Shown piece after piece: positions 25,347 to 33,166 of a stretch of DNA of 64,000 bases (positions are counted from its first letter, which is position 1; the number at the start of each line of letters is the position of its first letter). The translations under genes were made by a program, and so were the position numbers. The notes beneath the pieces were generated by a model that was given only the letters and a program-made list of their open reading frames with translations, was not told the origin of the DNA and ran no database searches. Source of the stretch: Pseudomonas azotoformans (GTDB lineage: Bacteria > Pseudomonadota > Gammaproteobacteria > Pseudomonadales > Pseudomonadaceae); contig NZ_LT629702.1 in assembly GCF_900103345.1 (NCBI RefSeq), positions 3,100,001-3,164,000 on the forward strand. Reading direction: 5' to 3'.

Positions 25347-25922
25347 CGGACTGCTGGGTGGACGACTTCGCCAATAGGGGCAGATAACCTCATAGCTTCC
25401 GCTATCGGATAATGTCAGTCTCTGTGCACAGATCAGCCAAGGGCTGATACACGGTCAAGACGGATCAGGATCACAGCGGCGCTGTAAAGTCATTCACCTT
25501 AACGCTTGTCTCCACCTCTCAGTGGACGTATCGCCACAGGACTTCCAGTCCAACCGAAGTCATACATAAAGAAATCACCACAGAACCGCTCTTACCTTTG
25601 ATCTTGGATTCTTGTGCAGAATCGAATGCGCTCGCATTCAGTAGTTTTCCGTCAGCGCTCGCTGACAACTGTTGCCCATCACCTTCGGTGCAACAGATCA
25701 AGAGCAAAAGCTTTTTGGGTTGTGGTGATGCTGGATGTATTTATTGGTGGGCTGATCCGGAATCGGGACGATACGACTAACGGCAATCCACGTGTGAGTC
25801 CACCGTAGTGCTCCGCACTGTGCGACAGCACTGCAACGTAACAATCGATAACTCCGTTATCCCGGCAAAAACACCACAACACCCACCCCCTTAGTATTGT
25901 TCGCGCGGTTGGGGTGATCTGG
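25347..25922. other. 576-base non-coding region with a cluster of hairpins
   Basis: No convincing protein gene is seen. Three compact stem-loops follow one another: GAATGCG/CGCATTC at 25624-25639, GTCAGCG/CGCTGAC at 25651-25666, and GTTGC...GCAAC with an inner CACC/GGTG at 25671-25694. The density of short perfect stems suggests a structured RNA or a protein-binding DNA site. Confidence 0.4.
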
Positions 25923-26807
25923 TCAGTAGCCCAGATTGGCGATGGATTCTTCCACCTCGGCGTAGTGCTCGGGCCTTAGCCATCCCTGATCCTCAACGTA
26001 GTCAAGGAACGGGTTGCTACCAGTCGGTTCCAGGGAATACCCATCGTAGGAATCGACTTTGCCCATCACTGCGTCTGGCATACGGCCAAGGCCGTTGGCC
26101 TGTTCCTCTGCACGCTCAATCAACACGCTGATGGGTTCCGACCCGACCTCAGGGATTGCCAGCTTCAGAATGTGCGAGCGTGCAGCCTTCCTTTGCTTTG
26201 CGAATTCAGTTAGGTACTGGTCGCCCTCGAATTGGTTGGGCGAACCTTCATCGACAACCAGCTCAACACCACAGGCAGCCATGTATTCATCGACGACGTC
26301 TTGCAACCGCTGGGCAAGGGTCACGGCGCACTCGCGAATCTTTCGGTTGCATTCCACAGGGGCGCGGGCATCAAACCAATCCATTAGGAATACGGCAACC
26401 TCACCTCTTGAAGCCGCAATCTCCCGGATACGCATACGCACACGGCTCGCACAGTCTTTGTCGTAGCCACCTTCGCGCTTGCCTTCTTGGGAGTTCCATG
26501 TGGATCCATAGCATTCAAACATGATGCTGTGAAACAGATAATCCTTGATGCCAAGTGGGCTGACAGCCAAGGGGTAGGCTTTCGCAACTGCACGACCGAA
26601 AGGGTCGTTATATGACTTTTGTCCCTTTACTACACCAGAAGTGAGACGCCGGACGTGATGTTCCGTTACACCTAAGCGCTGCTCGATCTTCCGGCGTGAA
26701 ATGCCCTGCCGATGCAGCTCAACAATCTGTTCATCAATGGTGGGGGCAATAGTGTCTTGGTTGGCAGCGATTGTGCCGGGGGTCAAACGAAGGGTAAACG
26801 TACGCAT
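25923..26807 (-). CDS. HTH-containing protein of unknown function
   Basis: A 294-residue protein. Residues 24-52 (IDEQIVELHRQGISRRKIEQ, then RLGVTEHHVRRL) form a homeodomain-like helix-turn-helix of the kind found in transposase and resolvase N termini. The rest has no recognised domain; it includes FHSIMFECYGSTWN and a helical middle (CAVTLAQRLQDVVDEYMAAC). It could be an island regulator or a replication or partition-like DNA-binding protein. It stands alone between two non-coding regions. No clear ribosome-binding site is visible in front of the ATG at 26807. Confidence 0.6.
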   Translation of the reverse strand: MRTFTLRLTPGTIAANQDTIAPTIDEQIVELHRQGISRRKIEQRLGVTEHHVRRLTSGVVKGQKSYNDPFGRAVAKAYPLAVSPLGIKDYLFHSIMFECYGSTWNSQEGKREGGYDKDCASRVRMRIREIAASRGEVAVFLMDWFDARAPVECNRKIRECAVTLAQRLQDVVDEYMAACGVELVVDEGSPNQFEGDQYLTEFAKQRKAARSHILKLAIPEVGSEPISVLIERAEEQANGLGRMPDAVMGKVDSYDGYSLEPTGSNPFLDYVEDQGWLRPEHYAEVEESIANLGY

Positions 26808-27138
26808 ACTGTTCGGCTCCTGTGTGGTAGTTCAATTCATAGGCGAATGCCTCGGGTAAGTTGTTGGGTCATTTTCCAGACGGCAAGAAACCAACGCCTG
26901 ACGTTGCACTGGGGCAAGTCGAGATCGTTCAGTTCTGGCTTTCTGGAAAGCGGCTAATATGCATTTTAAGACCATAGTTGTCAAGCAACTTTACACTTTC
27001 AAGCCCCTGTAGTGCGATATGAGAGCCTTACTCTTGGCAGGCAGCCCAAACTTCGCCTTACAGCATACGTGACGACTAAGAGGCCAGCAGAGGCTTACAA
27101 ATGCAACTTCGCCCCCCCCCTTTCTTAGCCAACGCCAC
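26808..27138. other. intergenic region
   Basis: No gene is seen in these 331 bases. It has an inverted repeat TTTCCAGA (26872) / TCTGGAAA (26941) in the likely promoter area of the HTH gene, and a run of nine or more C near 27110. Confidence 0.35.
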
Positions 27139-27444
27139 TCAGTGACGAGAGTTCAGATAGACAATGAAAACGATCACGATAATGATGATCAACAATACTT
27201 TGTTCTTGTATTGATCCTCGTTGCGAATAGCCTGGTACGCTTCCACGTCGGACTTCCCAGATTCTTTGTGCTCCAGTATTCGAGCGATCTTCTTATCAAT
27301 TCTTTTGTTATGCCTACTATTCTGCATGGCGACAAGAAACCAAAACACTAGCCACAACCCGACTGTAGGTATGCAAAGGAGGAGATGCAGAATGTGATTG
27401 GTGGTCTTCTTCTGGCCGTTCAGCACGTAGATTCGTTCGTTCAT
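27139..27444 (-). CDS. small two-TM membrane protein
   Basis: A 101-residue protein. KKTTNHILHLLLCIPTVGLW runs into a first membrane segment, followed by a basic charged loop (NSRHNKRIDKKIARILEHKE) and a second segment IIIIVIVFIVYL at the C terminus. AGGTGAG 8 bases upstream favours the ATG at 27444 over the GTG four codons earlier. It is divergent from the XRE regulator and shares its palindromic operator region, so that regulator may control it. It could be the membrane effector or immunity part of the neighbouring module, but no family is certain. Confidence 0.6.
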   Translation of the reverse strand: MNERIYVLNGQKKTTNHILHLLLCIPTVGLWLVFWFLVAMQNSRHNKRIDKKIARILEHKESGKSDVEAYQAIRNEDQYKNKVLLIIIIVIVFIVYLNSRH

Positions 27445-27487
27445 GACTGTGCTCACCTAATAAACACTGGAGTGTCGAGCGGACAAA

Positions 27488-27521
27488 ATATCTGAAATTC
27501 AGATATCTGAAAAGCAGATAT
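27488..27521. promoter_or_regulatory. palindromic operator of the XRE regulator
   Basis: ATATCTGAAATTCAGATAT is a perfect 19-base palindrome (27488-27506). A second dyad, ATATCTG-N5-CAGATAT, shares its right half (27503-27521). This gives three half sites in the gap between two divergent genes, the usual arrangement for an autoregulating XRE protein. Confidence 0.65.
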
Positions 27522-27554
27522 AGGTTGAGCAGCTAATCTCCATAGCTGACGACC

Positions 27555-27806
27555 ATGCCTAAAACGATCTACAGACATGAGCACGCTGTGCTCTTGTCAC
27601 TGCTGAAGAAATACCGAGACGAGGCAGGTCTGACCCAGGTCCAGTGCTCAAAAGCGCTGGGGCGCCCGCAATCCTTCATGAGTGACGTTGAGAGTGGGAC
27701 GCGCCGCCTGGATGTAGTACAGGTCCGCGATCTGTGCAACGTCCTTGGAGTTAAGCTTACGAAACTGGCAATTGACCTTGAAGAACTACTAGCAGAGGAA
27801 GGATGA
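27555..27806 (+). CDS. XRE-family HTH regulator
   Basis: An 83-residue protein that is almost entirely one lambda-repressor-like HTH: LLKKYRDEAGLTQVQCSKAL, GRPQSFMSDVESGTRRLDVV, and VRDLCNVLGVKLTKLA. Small regulators of this sort act as controllers for restriction-modification and abortive systems. The operator palindromes lie just upstream. It precedes the nuclease-like gene at 27932 by 125 bases and probably times its expression. Confidence 0.85.
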   Translation: MPKTIYRHEHAVLLSLLKKYRDEAGLTQVQCSKALGRPQSFMSDVESGTRRLDVVQVRDLCNVLGVKLTKLAIDLEELLAEEG

Positions 27807-27931
27807 GGCTATACATACGACCAAACGTATCCTCGAAGTGTTAGCTATGAGCTTCATCACATTTTCGAGGGTGACTGGCATTAACGTCGGTCAAAACCAA
27901 GGGCGATGACTACCGAGAAGGCTGCTGACGC

Positions 27932-28843
27932 ATGATTGACGAAATGATCGCTATCGAAGATCCAGTAGATTGGCTGCTGGGGACGGATGAATTCCATCAC
28001 AGTCTCTATGCCGCAGCACTCCGAAACTTGGAAGACGTAGATAATAAGCTCCGCTTCAACAACTTCGCCTACGCACTGCGGGAGCTGACCAACTCTATTC
28101 TGATGAAACGGGCCCCCAAGGCAGAGGTCCTGAAGTGTCCTTGGTACAAAGACGAGATTCAGCTGCCTCACATTAGAGATGGGGTCACGAAGATCCAGCA
28201 CGCTCGGTACGTGGTTCAGGGAGGACTTTCAGACGAATATGTTGCAAAGGAGCTGAAGCTTGATCTGTCGCCAGAACGCAAGGCGATCCGAGACTCGCTA
28301 ACCGAGTTGAGCAAGTACACGCACGTAGAAGAGGCAACCTTCAACCTTCCTGGTCAGGAGGTCAAAATGCTTGTCGAAAAATCACTTGATGCCTTACGAG
28401 GGTTGGGAATGGCGATGGTTAACTGTCGCAGCCGCATAGCTCACAGCCTTTATGAAGCGATCGAAGACCAGGCTATCTACGAGGTCGTTTCTGACTCTCT
28501 CGAGGCGTTGGATAGCGTAGCTCATCATTATTCGCTGGAAGACGTCAGTGTCAATATCAGCGGGGTAGAGCGGATCACCCACGACACTGTTCATTTATTT
28601 GCAGCCGGGTTTATAAATGTTCAACTGCAGTGGGGATCTAACTCGGATGTTCGGCGCGGTGATGGCCACTTGCAAGATGATTCGTTTGAGTTTCGCTGCA
28701 GCCTCACCTGCTCTGTCGAGGACCCTACCGGTGATTCATTAGTAATGGAGGATGACTCTATTATCGTGGATACGAAGGCTTGGGGGCAGCGGGAGGACGA
28801 GTGGGACCATGTAAGTACGATTGACTCTGAGCCCGCGACCTAA
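27932..28843 (+). CDS. predicted pPIWI-associating-nuclease-like protein
   Basis: A 303-residue protein. Conserved-looking stretches are RFNNFAYALRELT (41-53), VQGGLSDEYV (95-104), LSKYTHVEE (126-134) and LQWGSNSDVRRGDG (232-245). From memory this pattern matches the predicted pPIWI-associating nuclease families, found beside prokaryotic PIWI modules and in defence islands; no PIWI gene is present here. AGAAGG about 10 bases upstream supports the ATG. It is followed after about 100 bases by the SEC-C/nuclease-like gene in the same direction. Activity is not shown, and no canonical nuclease motif is certain by eye. Confidence 0.55.
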   Translation: MIDEMIAIEDPVDWLLGTDEFHHSLYAAALRNLEDVDNKLRFNNFAYALRELTNSILMKRAPKAEVLKCPWYKDEIQLPHIRDGVTKIQHARYVVQGGLSDEYVAKELKLDLSPERKAIRDSLTELSKYTHVEEATFNLPGQEVKMLVEKSLDALRGLGMAMVNCRSRIAHSLYEAIEDQAIYEVVSDSLEALDSVAHHYSLEDVSVNISGVERITHDTVHLFAAGFINVQLQWGSNSDVRRGDGHLQDDSFEFRCSLTCSVEDPTGDSLVMEDDSIIVDTKAWGQREDEWDHVSTIDSEPAT

Positions 28844-28945
28844 ACCAACTGGCCCCAGCCGTTCTGGCTAGACGGGCAGCTTCGACACCTGCTGCAAGCG
28901 GCCATTTCGTGGCGCTCAACTCCACCTGACGGGAAGCCTGTGCGG

Positions 28946-30541
28946 ATGCGCAACAAGCCTGGTCGAAATGATCCCTGCCCTTGCGGTAGCGGCCGCAAGC
29001 TCAAAAAATGTCATGGGTCTGTCGACGGTCTCGGGCCGAATGTACCGCGCATGTACGAGCAGATGCAGATGAAACTCGCTCATCATGAAGCCCGTGAGTT
29101 TCAAAGGCGTGAGCAGCAGGGCCTTGGTAAGTCGATCATTTCCACTAAGTTCCATGATCACAGAGTCATAGCCGTCGGTAACACGATGCATTTCTCACAG
29201 AATTGGAAAACGTTTCACGACTTCCTGAACGACTACCCGAGGATCGTCTTGGGCAGAGAATGGTGGACGTCAGAGGTAAGCAAGCCTCCAGAAGAGCGAC
29301 ATCGCATTCTCACCTGGGCCGTCCGCAGCTCTGAGCATTCGAAAGCTCACATGGAACAGACTGGGCCAGGTGTTGCTCAGCCGATGACGGGGGCCATAGG
29401 TGCCTATATGCGCTTCGCATATGACCTCTACAGCCTGAAGCACGCCATTGAGGTCGAGAAATTGCTTATCGACCGAATCAAATGCGCGGAGAACTTCCCC
29501 GGCGCGTTGTATGAAGTGCGAGTCGCTGCCGCCCTGCTTCGGGCAGGCTTCAGCCTGCAACCCCAAGATGAAACTGACAGACGTAGTACCCACGTTGAGT
29601 TCATTGCCACTGACGCTAAGTCCGGTGCGATCTACGCCGTTGAGGCCAAGCGACGAGAAGGCAGGCGGATGAAAATCAACAGACAAATGAATCGCGCTTT
29701 GAGCAAAAAGTCGGATCATCCTCGCATTGTTTTCATTGACACAAATGACGAGCGACTGGAACTGGGCAGGGGCCAACCTAATCCAGTAGCGCTTGTAGAG
29801 GCTGAAAACCTCTTAAAGCTATATGAGCGAGATCCGGTTGGGCAAACGCTTCCGCAGGCGTATGTCATAGTCACGTACGAGCCAGAGGAGCATCACCTTG
29901 ATGCTATTGATCTGCCTTCTGGAGTGCTGCTATGGGGCTTTCACCTCGAAGATCTTCACCCTGGGCCCAAAACCCTGCTTCAGCAGGTCAAAACTAGGCG
30001 TCAGCATGCGCCAGTGTTTTCGCTACTGGAGTCCATGCAGAAGCACCGGCGCATTCCCACTACGTTCGACGGAGAGACTGAGGCGTTCTCAGACGGAAGT
30101 TCCAAGACACGGCTACAGGTTGGTCAGCGGATGGAAGTGCCAGCACCTAACGGAACACAGATAGAGGCTACGGTAGAGAGTTGCGTCGTTATACCAACGT
30201 GGAGAGAGGCAGCGTGTCTCGTTCGCACGGACGATCAACAGCGCTTCATAGTCAAGATTCCGTTGACGGAAGATGAACTAAAGGCTCACATCCAGCACCC
30301 TAAGACCTTTTTCGGCGTTATTGATAAAAATGCTGGCCGTTCGTCTCCGAAGACCGGCTTGGACTGGTTCGACTTCTTATGGGAAACATACTCGAGCAGC
30401 ACAAAAGAGAAGCTGATTGAGCTCATGGGGCATGCACCTGACGTTGAACGATTGAAGGAGATGACCCGAGAGGATTTGGCCGACGAGTACTGCGCTCGAA
30501 TGGCAAGCGCAATGATGACGCCCCAAATGGAAAAGATGTGA
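28946..30541 (+). CDS. SEC-C zinc motif plus PD-(D/E)XK-like nuclease protein
   Basis: A 531-residue protein. The N terminus is a complete SEC-C motif, PGRNDPCPCGSGRKLKKCHG, with Cys11, Cys13, Cys22 and His23 as zinc ligands. Around residues 186-236, GALYEVRVAAALLRAGF, then HVEFIATDAKSGAIYAVEAK, shows the E...(E/D)-x(n)-ExK spacing of PD-(D/E)XK nucleases. The C-terminal 250 residues are unrecognised. ATG at 28946 is preferred; GTG two codons earlier is possible. It is likely the nucleic-acid-acting effector of the XRE/nuclease-like module. It is the last gene of the island before the right end. Confidence 0.65.
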   Translation: MRNKPGRNDPCPCGSGRKLKKCHGSVDGLGPNVPRMYEQMQMKLAHHEAREFQRREQQGLGKSIISTKFHDHRVIAVGNTMHFSQNWKTFHDFLNDYPRIVLGREWWTSEVSKPPEERHRILTWAVRSSEHSKAHMEQTGPGVAQPMTGAIGAYMRFAYDLYSLKHAIEVEKLLIDRIKCAENFPGALYEVRVAAALLRAGFSLQPQDETDRRSTHVEFIATDAKSGAIYAVEAKRREGRRMKINRQMNRALSKKSDHPRIVFIDTNDERLELGRGQPNPVALVEAENLLKLYERDPVGQTLPQAYVIVTYEPEEHHLDAIDLPSGVLLWGFHLEDLHPGPKTLLQQVKTRRQHAPVFSLLESMQKHRRIPTTFDGETEAFSDGSSKTRLQVGQRMEVPAPNGTQIEATVESCVVIPTWREAACLVRTDDQQRFIVKIPLTEDELKAHIQHPKTFFGVIDKNAGRSSPKTGLDWFDFLWETYSSSTKEKLIELMGHAPDVERLKEMTREDLADEYCARMASAMMTPQMEKM

Positions 30542-30871
30542 GCCATTATCCGGGTATAGCTCCACAATACTTTAGCGCCTGAGAACGGGGGGGCTTCCTC
30601 GCCCTTCAATGAGCATGGAATGTCCCAACGAGTCAGCTCATGCCATTTATCACAACGGCTGAACAACCGTTTTCCGCAGTCGAGACTGGTCATTCCAAAT
30701 GCCGTCTCTGGGCCGAACGAATTCGTACGCGAGTGGCTGATTTTGGCCGATTCCTGCCAGTCAGGAGTAAAACCAAAAACGTTCTCGACGATGGATTGGA
30801 TCGCCTTAGCTGCATAGGTCGAGAGGGAATGCGACGTAGAGCGAGAGTAGTACAATTGAGTAGTACAAACG
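30542..30871. other. right-end non-coding region of island
   Basis: No gene is supported in this stretch. Near 30846 it carries the AGTAGTACAA repeats that mirror those next to the integrase. Confidence 0.45.
30846..30867. promoter_or_regulatory. integrase arm-type direct repeats, right
   Basis: AGTAGTACAATTG followed by AGTAGTACAA has the same sequence and spacing as the repeats at 18978, about 50 bases inside the right attachment site. Confidence 0.6.
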
Positions 30872-30914
30872 AAAAAGCCCGCGAACTCTAAGTAACTGAA
30901 TTCACGGGCTTTTC
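30872..30914 (-). terminator. terminator for tRNA-Ser carried by the island
   Basis: AAAAGCCCGTGAA pairs with TTCGCGGGCTTTTTC on the minus strand just beyond the tRNA 3' end. It replaces the original terminator that now lies at 18842. Confidence 0.75.
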
Positions 30915-30916
30915 TA

Positions 30917-30943
30917 AATGTGGCGGTGAAGGAGAGATTCGAA
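30917..30943. repeat. right attachment site in tRNA-Ser
   Basis: Identical over 27 bases to 18898-18924. It overlaps the 3' end of the intact tRNA-Ser, so integration keeps the tRNA functional. Confidence 0.88.
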
Positions 30944-31010
30944 CTCTCGATACAATTTCTTGTATACACACTTTCCAGGCGTGCTCCTTAAGCCACTCGG
31001 ACACTTCACC
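30921..31010 (-). tRNA. tRNA-Ser (anticodon GGA)
   Basis: The 90-base minus-strand gene starts GGTGAAGTGTCCGAGTGGCT and ends CTCCTTCACCGCCA with an encoded CCA. The anticodon arm is CACGC-CTGGAAA-GTGTG, giving GGA. A long variable arm (TATACAAGAAATTGTAT) marks it as a class II serine tRNA, and TTCGAAT forms the T loop. Its 3' part is the integration target of the island to its left. Confidence 0.95.
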
Positions 31011-31330
31011 GTATCTCGTCAAACCAGTTCAGTCTGTCGAGGCGCGCTAATGTAGTCGAAAGCCTTTCTGATGGCAAAGGTTTTTTTCAGAATATTCATG
31101 CGCTTAGCCGGTTATGCCGCTCACCGCCCGGCAAGGGGCGTTGATTGTGCCATTCTCAGGCATTGGCGGTAGGTCTCTGGGGTGGCGATTGTGCCCTGTC
31201 CCAGGCATTCCGATGCGCTGTGCAGGGGAAAACCCTGACTGGCCAGTCAGTCACAGCGCTTTACCGGGGCGGGCGTGGTGGGTAACGTCTGCTGCATTCT
31301 TCTATAACAAGTCCTACAAGGAACCGCGTC

Positions 31331-32023
31331 ATGAGTGAGTTGATTGCCTACCACCTCGAAGACGGTATCGCGACCCTGACCTTGAGCAACGGCAAGGTGA
31401 ATGCCATTTCTCCGGCGGTGGTCAGTGCCTTTAATGAAGCGCTGGACCAGGCGGAGAAGGACCGGGCGGTGGTGGTGATCACTGGGACGCCGGGGATTTT
31501 GTCGGGTGGTTATGATTTGAAGGTGATGACCGCCGGCCCTAAAGAGGCCATCGGCCTGGTGACGTCCGGGTCGACGTTGGCGCGTCGCCTGCTGTCGCAC
31601 CCGTTCCCGGTGATTGTGGCGTGCCCTGGGCATGCGGTGGCCAAGGGCGCCTTCCTGCTCTTGTCGGCAGATTATCGGATTGGGGTGGATGGCCCGTTCA
31701 GCATTGGCCTGAACGAGGTGGCGATTGGCATGACCATGCACCACGCCGGTATCGAGTTGGCGCGGGATCGCCTGCGCAAGTCGGCCTTCCATCGTTCGGT
31801 GATCAATGCCGAGATGTTTGACCCGCAGGGCGCTTTGCAAGCCGGCTTCCTCGATAAGGTGGTGGCACCGGAGGAGCTGCACGCGGCTGCGCTGGAGGCG
31901 GCACGTCAGTTGAAGAAGCTCAACATGAACGCCCACAAGCACACCAAGTTGAAAGTCCGTAAAGAACTGTTGGAAGCCTTGGATGACGCCATCATCCAGG
32001 ACCAAGGGCATATCCTGAGTTAA
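31331..32023 (+). CDS. crotonase/enoyl-CoA hydratase-family protein
   Basis: A 230-residue single-domain crotonase. IATLTLSNGKVNAISPAVV at the start and the oxyanion-hole stretches GTPGILSGGYDLK near residue 57 and GHAVAKGAFLLLSADYRIG near 100 are clear. Family members hydrate or isomerise acyl-CoAs, but the exact substrate is unknown. AAGGA about 9 bases before the ATG supports the start. It is the first chromosomal gene after the island, with a rho-independent terminator 20 bases beyond its stop codon. Confidence 0.85.
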   Translation: MSELIAYHLEDGIATLTLSNGKVNAISPAVVSAFNEALDQAEKDRAVVVITGTPGILSGGYDLKVMTAGPKEAIGLVTSGSTLARRLLSHPFPVIVACPGHAVAKGAFLLLSADYRIGVDGPFSIGLNEVAIGMTMHHAGIELARDRLRKSAFHRSVINAEMFDPQGALQAGFLDKVVAPEELHAAALEAARQLKKLNMNAHKHTKLKVRKELLEALDDAIIQDQGHILS

Positions 32024-32043
32024 GCCCTACGCCTGATACACCG

Positions 32044-32072
32044 AAGCCCGACCTTGAGTCGGGCTTTTTCTT
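32044..32072 (+). terminator. Rho-independent terminator of crotonase gene
   Basis: AAGCCCGACCTTGAGTCGGGC forms a strong stem and is followed by TTTTTCTT. Confidence 0.9.
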
Positions 32073-32235
32073 ACAACCAATTCCGAATCATCTTCAGCCG
32101 CTCTAGCTTGCCCGTATCGACAGATGTTGAAACATGCGCTTAAACATCGCCTATCTCCTACCTCTACCGGGGTAATTGCCGAATACAGTGCACAACCGTA
32201 CACTGCGCCACCTTTTGTCCCGGTGGGCCGTATCG

Positions 32236-32976
32236 ATGCTTTTTCTGTTGCGTATGTTGTTGATGAGCCTGCACTTTATGCTCGCCGGTGTGCTCGGCGT
32301 GCTGGTTGGTGTGTGCCGGCCGTTCAACCCCGACAACAGTCGCCTTTGCGCACGCCTGTATGCGCTGCCGGCCATGTGGATCCTGCGGCTCAACGTGAAG
32401 GCCGATGTGGACTCGCTGCGCAACAAGCCCGGCACCTGCGTGATCATCGCCAATCACCAATCCAACTATGACCTGTTTGTGTTCGGCAACGTAGTGCCCT
32501 ACCGCACGGTGTGCATCGCCAAGAAAAGTCTGAAATGGGTGCCGCTGTTCGGCCAGTTGTTCTGGTTGGCGGGCAATGTGTTGATTGACCGGGGCAATGC
32601 GCACAAGGCACGCCGCGCGATGCTTACCACCACCCACACTTTGCAGCACGAAGACACTTCGATCTGGGTGTTCCCGGAAGGCACGCGCAACCTGGGCCAA
32701 GGGTTGCTGCCGTTCAAGAAAGGCGCGTTCCATATGGCTATCGCGGCGGGTGTGCCGATTGTGCAGGTGTGTGTCAGCAATTACGTCACGCATATGCAGC
32801 TCAATCGCTGGAACAGCGGGGATGTGCTCATACGGTCGTTGCCGCCGATTCCTACAACGGGCCTGACCTCAGATGACATTCCTCAGTTGATGCAAACCTG
32901 CCAGACGCAGATGGATGAGTGCATCAAGGCAATGGATCTGGAACTGAATACCTCCCAAGCAAGTCGCCCGCTGTAG
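32236..32976 (+). CDS. 1-acyl-glycerol-3-phosphate acyltransferase-like (PlsC family)
   Basis: A 246-residue membrane acyltransferase. A hydrophobic N terminus (MLFLLRMLLMSLHFMLAGVL) is followed by the catalytic IIANHQSNYDLF (NHx4D box) near residue 75, and by WVFPEGTRN near 145 (acyl-acceptor phosphate-binding box). It transfers an acyl chain to lysophosphatidate in phospholipid synthesis. The ATG at 32236 is preferred to a TTG 20 codons upstream because it starts at the membrane segment. The stop codon lies inside a REP arm. Confidence 0.87.
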   Translation: MLFLLRMLLMSLHFMLAGVLGVLVGVCRPFNPDNSRLCARLYALPAMWILRLNVKADVDSLRNKPGTCVIIANHQSNYDLFVFGNVVPYRTVCIAKKSLKWVPLFGQLFWLAGNVLIDRGNAHKARRAMLTTTHTLQHEDTSIWVFPEGTRNLGQGLLPFKKGAFHMAIAAGVPIVQVCVSNYVTHMQLNRWNSGDVLIRSLPPIPTTGLTSDDIPQLMQTCQTQMDECIKAMDLELNTSQASRPL

Positions 32977-33073
32977 GAGCGAGCTTGCTCGCGAAAAACA
33001 TACAGGCGACAAGGGCGTCCTGATAGCGCCGCGTTTTCGTTGACGTTCTTCGCGAGCAAGCTCGCTCCTACAG
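32971..33073. repeat. REPIN/BIME-like inverted repeat pair
   Basis: CTGTAGGAGCGAGCTTGCTC and its mirror CGAGCAAGCTCGCTCCTACAG enclose a 55-base loop. The first arm contains the TAG stop codon of the acyltransferase gene. This variant (GAGCTTGCTC) is different from the GGGCTTGC forms elsewhere in the window. Confidence 0.85.
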
Positions 33074-33166
33074 TAAAGAGCAAAGCAGCGTTCAACGGCT
33101 ACAACGGAACGCCATTCAGGCTAAGCTGCCCAACACCTGTCATCCCAATAAGAAGCGATCAGCACC

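Larger units (their letters stand above)
18898..30943. mobile_element. tRNA-Ser-integrated genomic island (about 12 kb)
   Basis: The same 27 bases, which cover the end of tRNA-Ser, occur at 18898-18924 and 30917-30943. Between them lie a tyrosine integrase just inside the left repeat, a serine recombinase, several AT-rich genes and putative defence genes, all unlike the flanks in base composition. The intact tRNA is at the right end. AGTAGTACAA repeats, likely integrase arm sites, occur at both ends. No conjugation, phage structural or replication genes are recognised, so it would need help to move between cells. Confidence 0.85.

Noticed and set aside
25519..25707. 62-residue minus-strand frame in the hairpin region
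   Set aside because: It overlaps the stem-loop cluster, has no ribosome-binding site and no motif.
27100..27125. Poly-C run as a phase-variation tract
   Set aside because: It lies in a gap and not in or close to a start codon, and no gene is tuned by it visibly.
30286..30969. Minus-strand frame across the island right end
   Set aside because: It overlaps the C terminus of the SEC-C gene and the tRNA. No family features.
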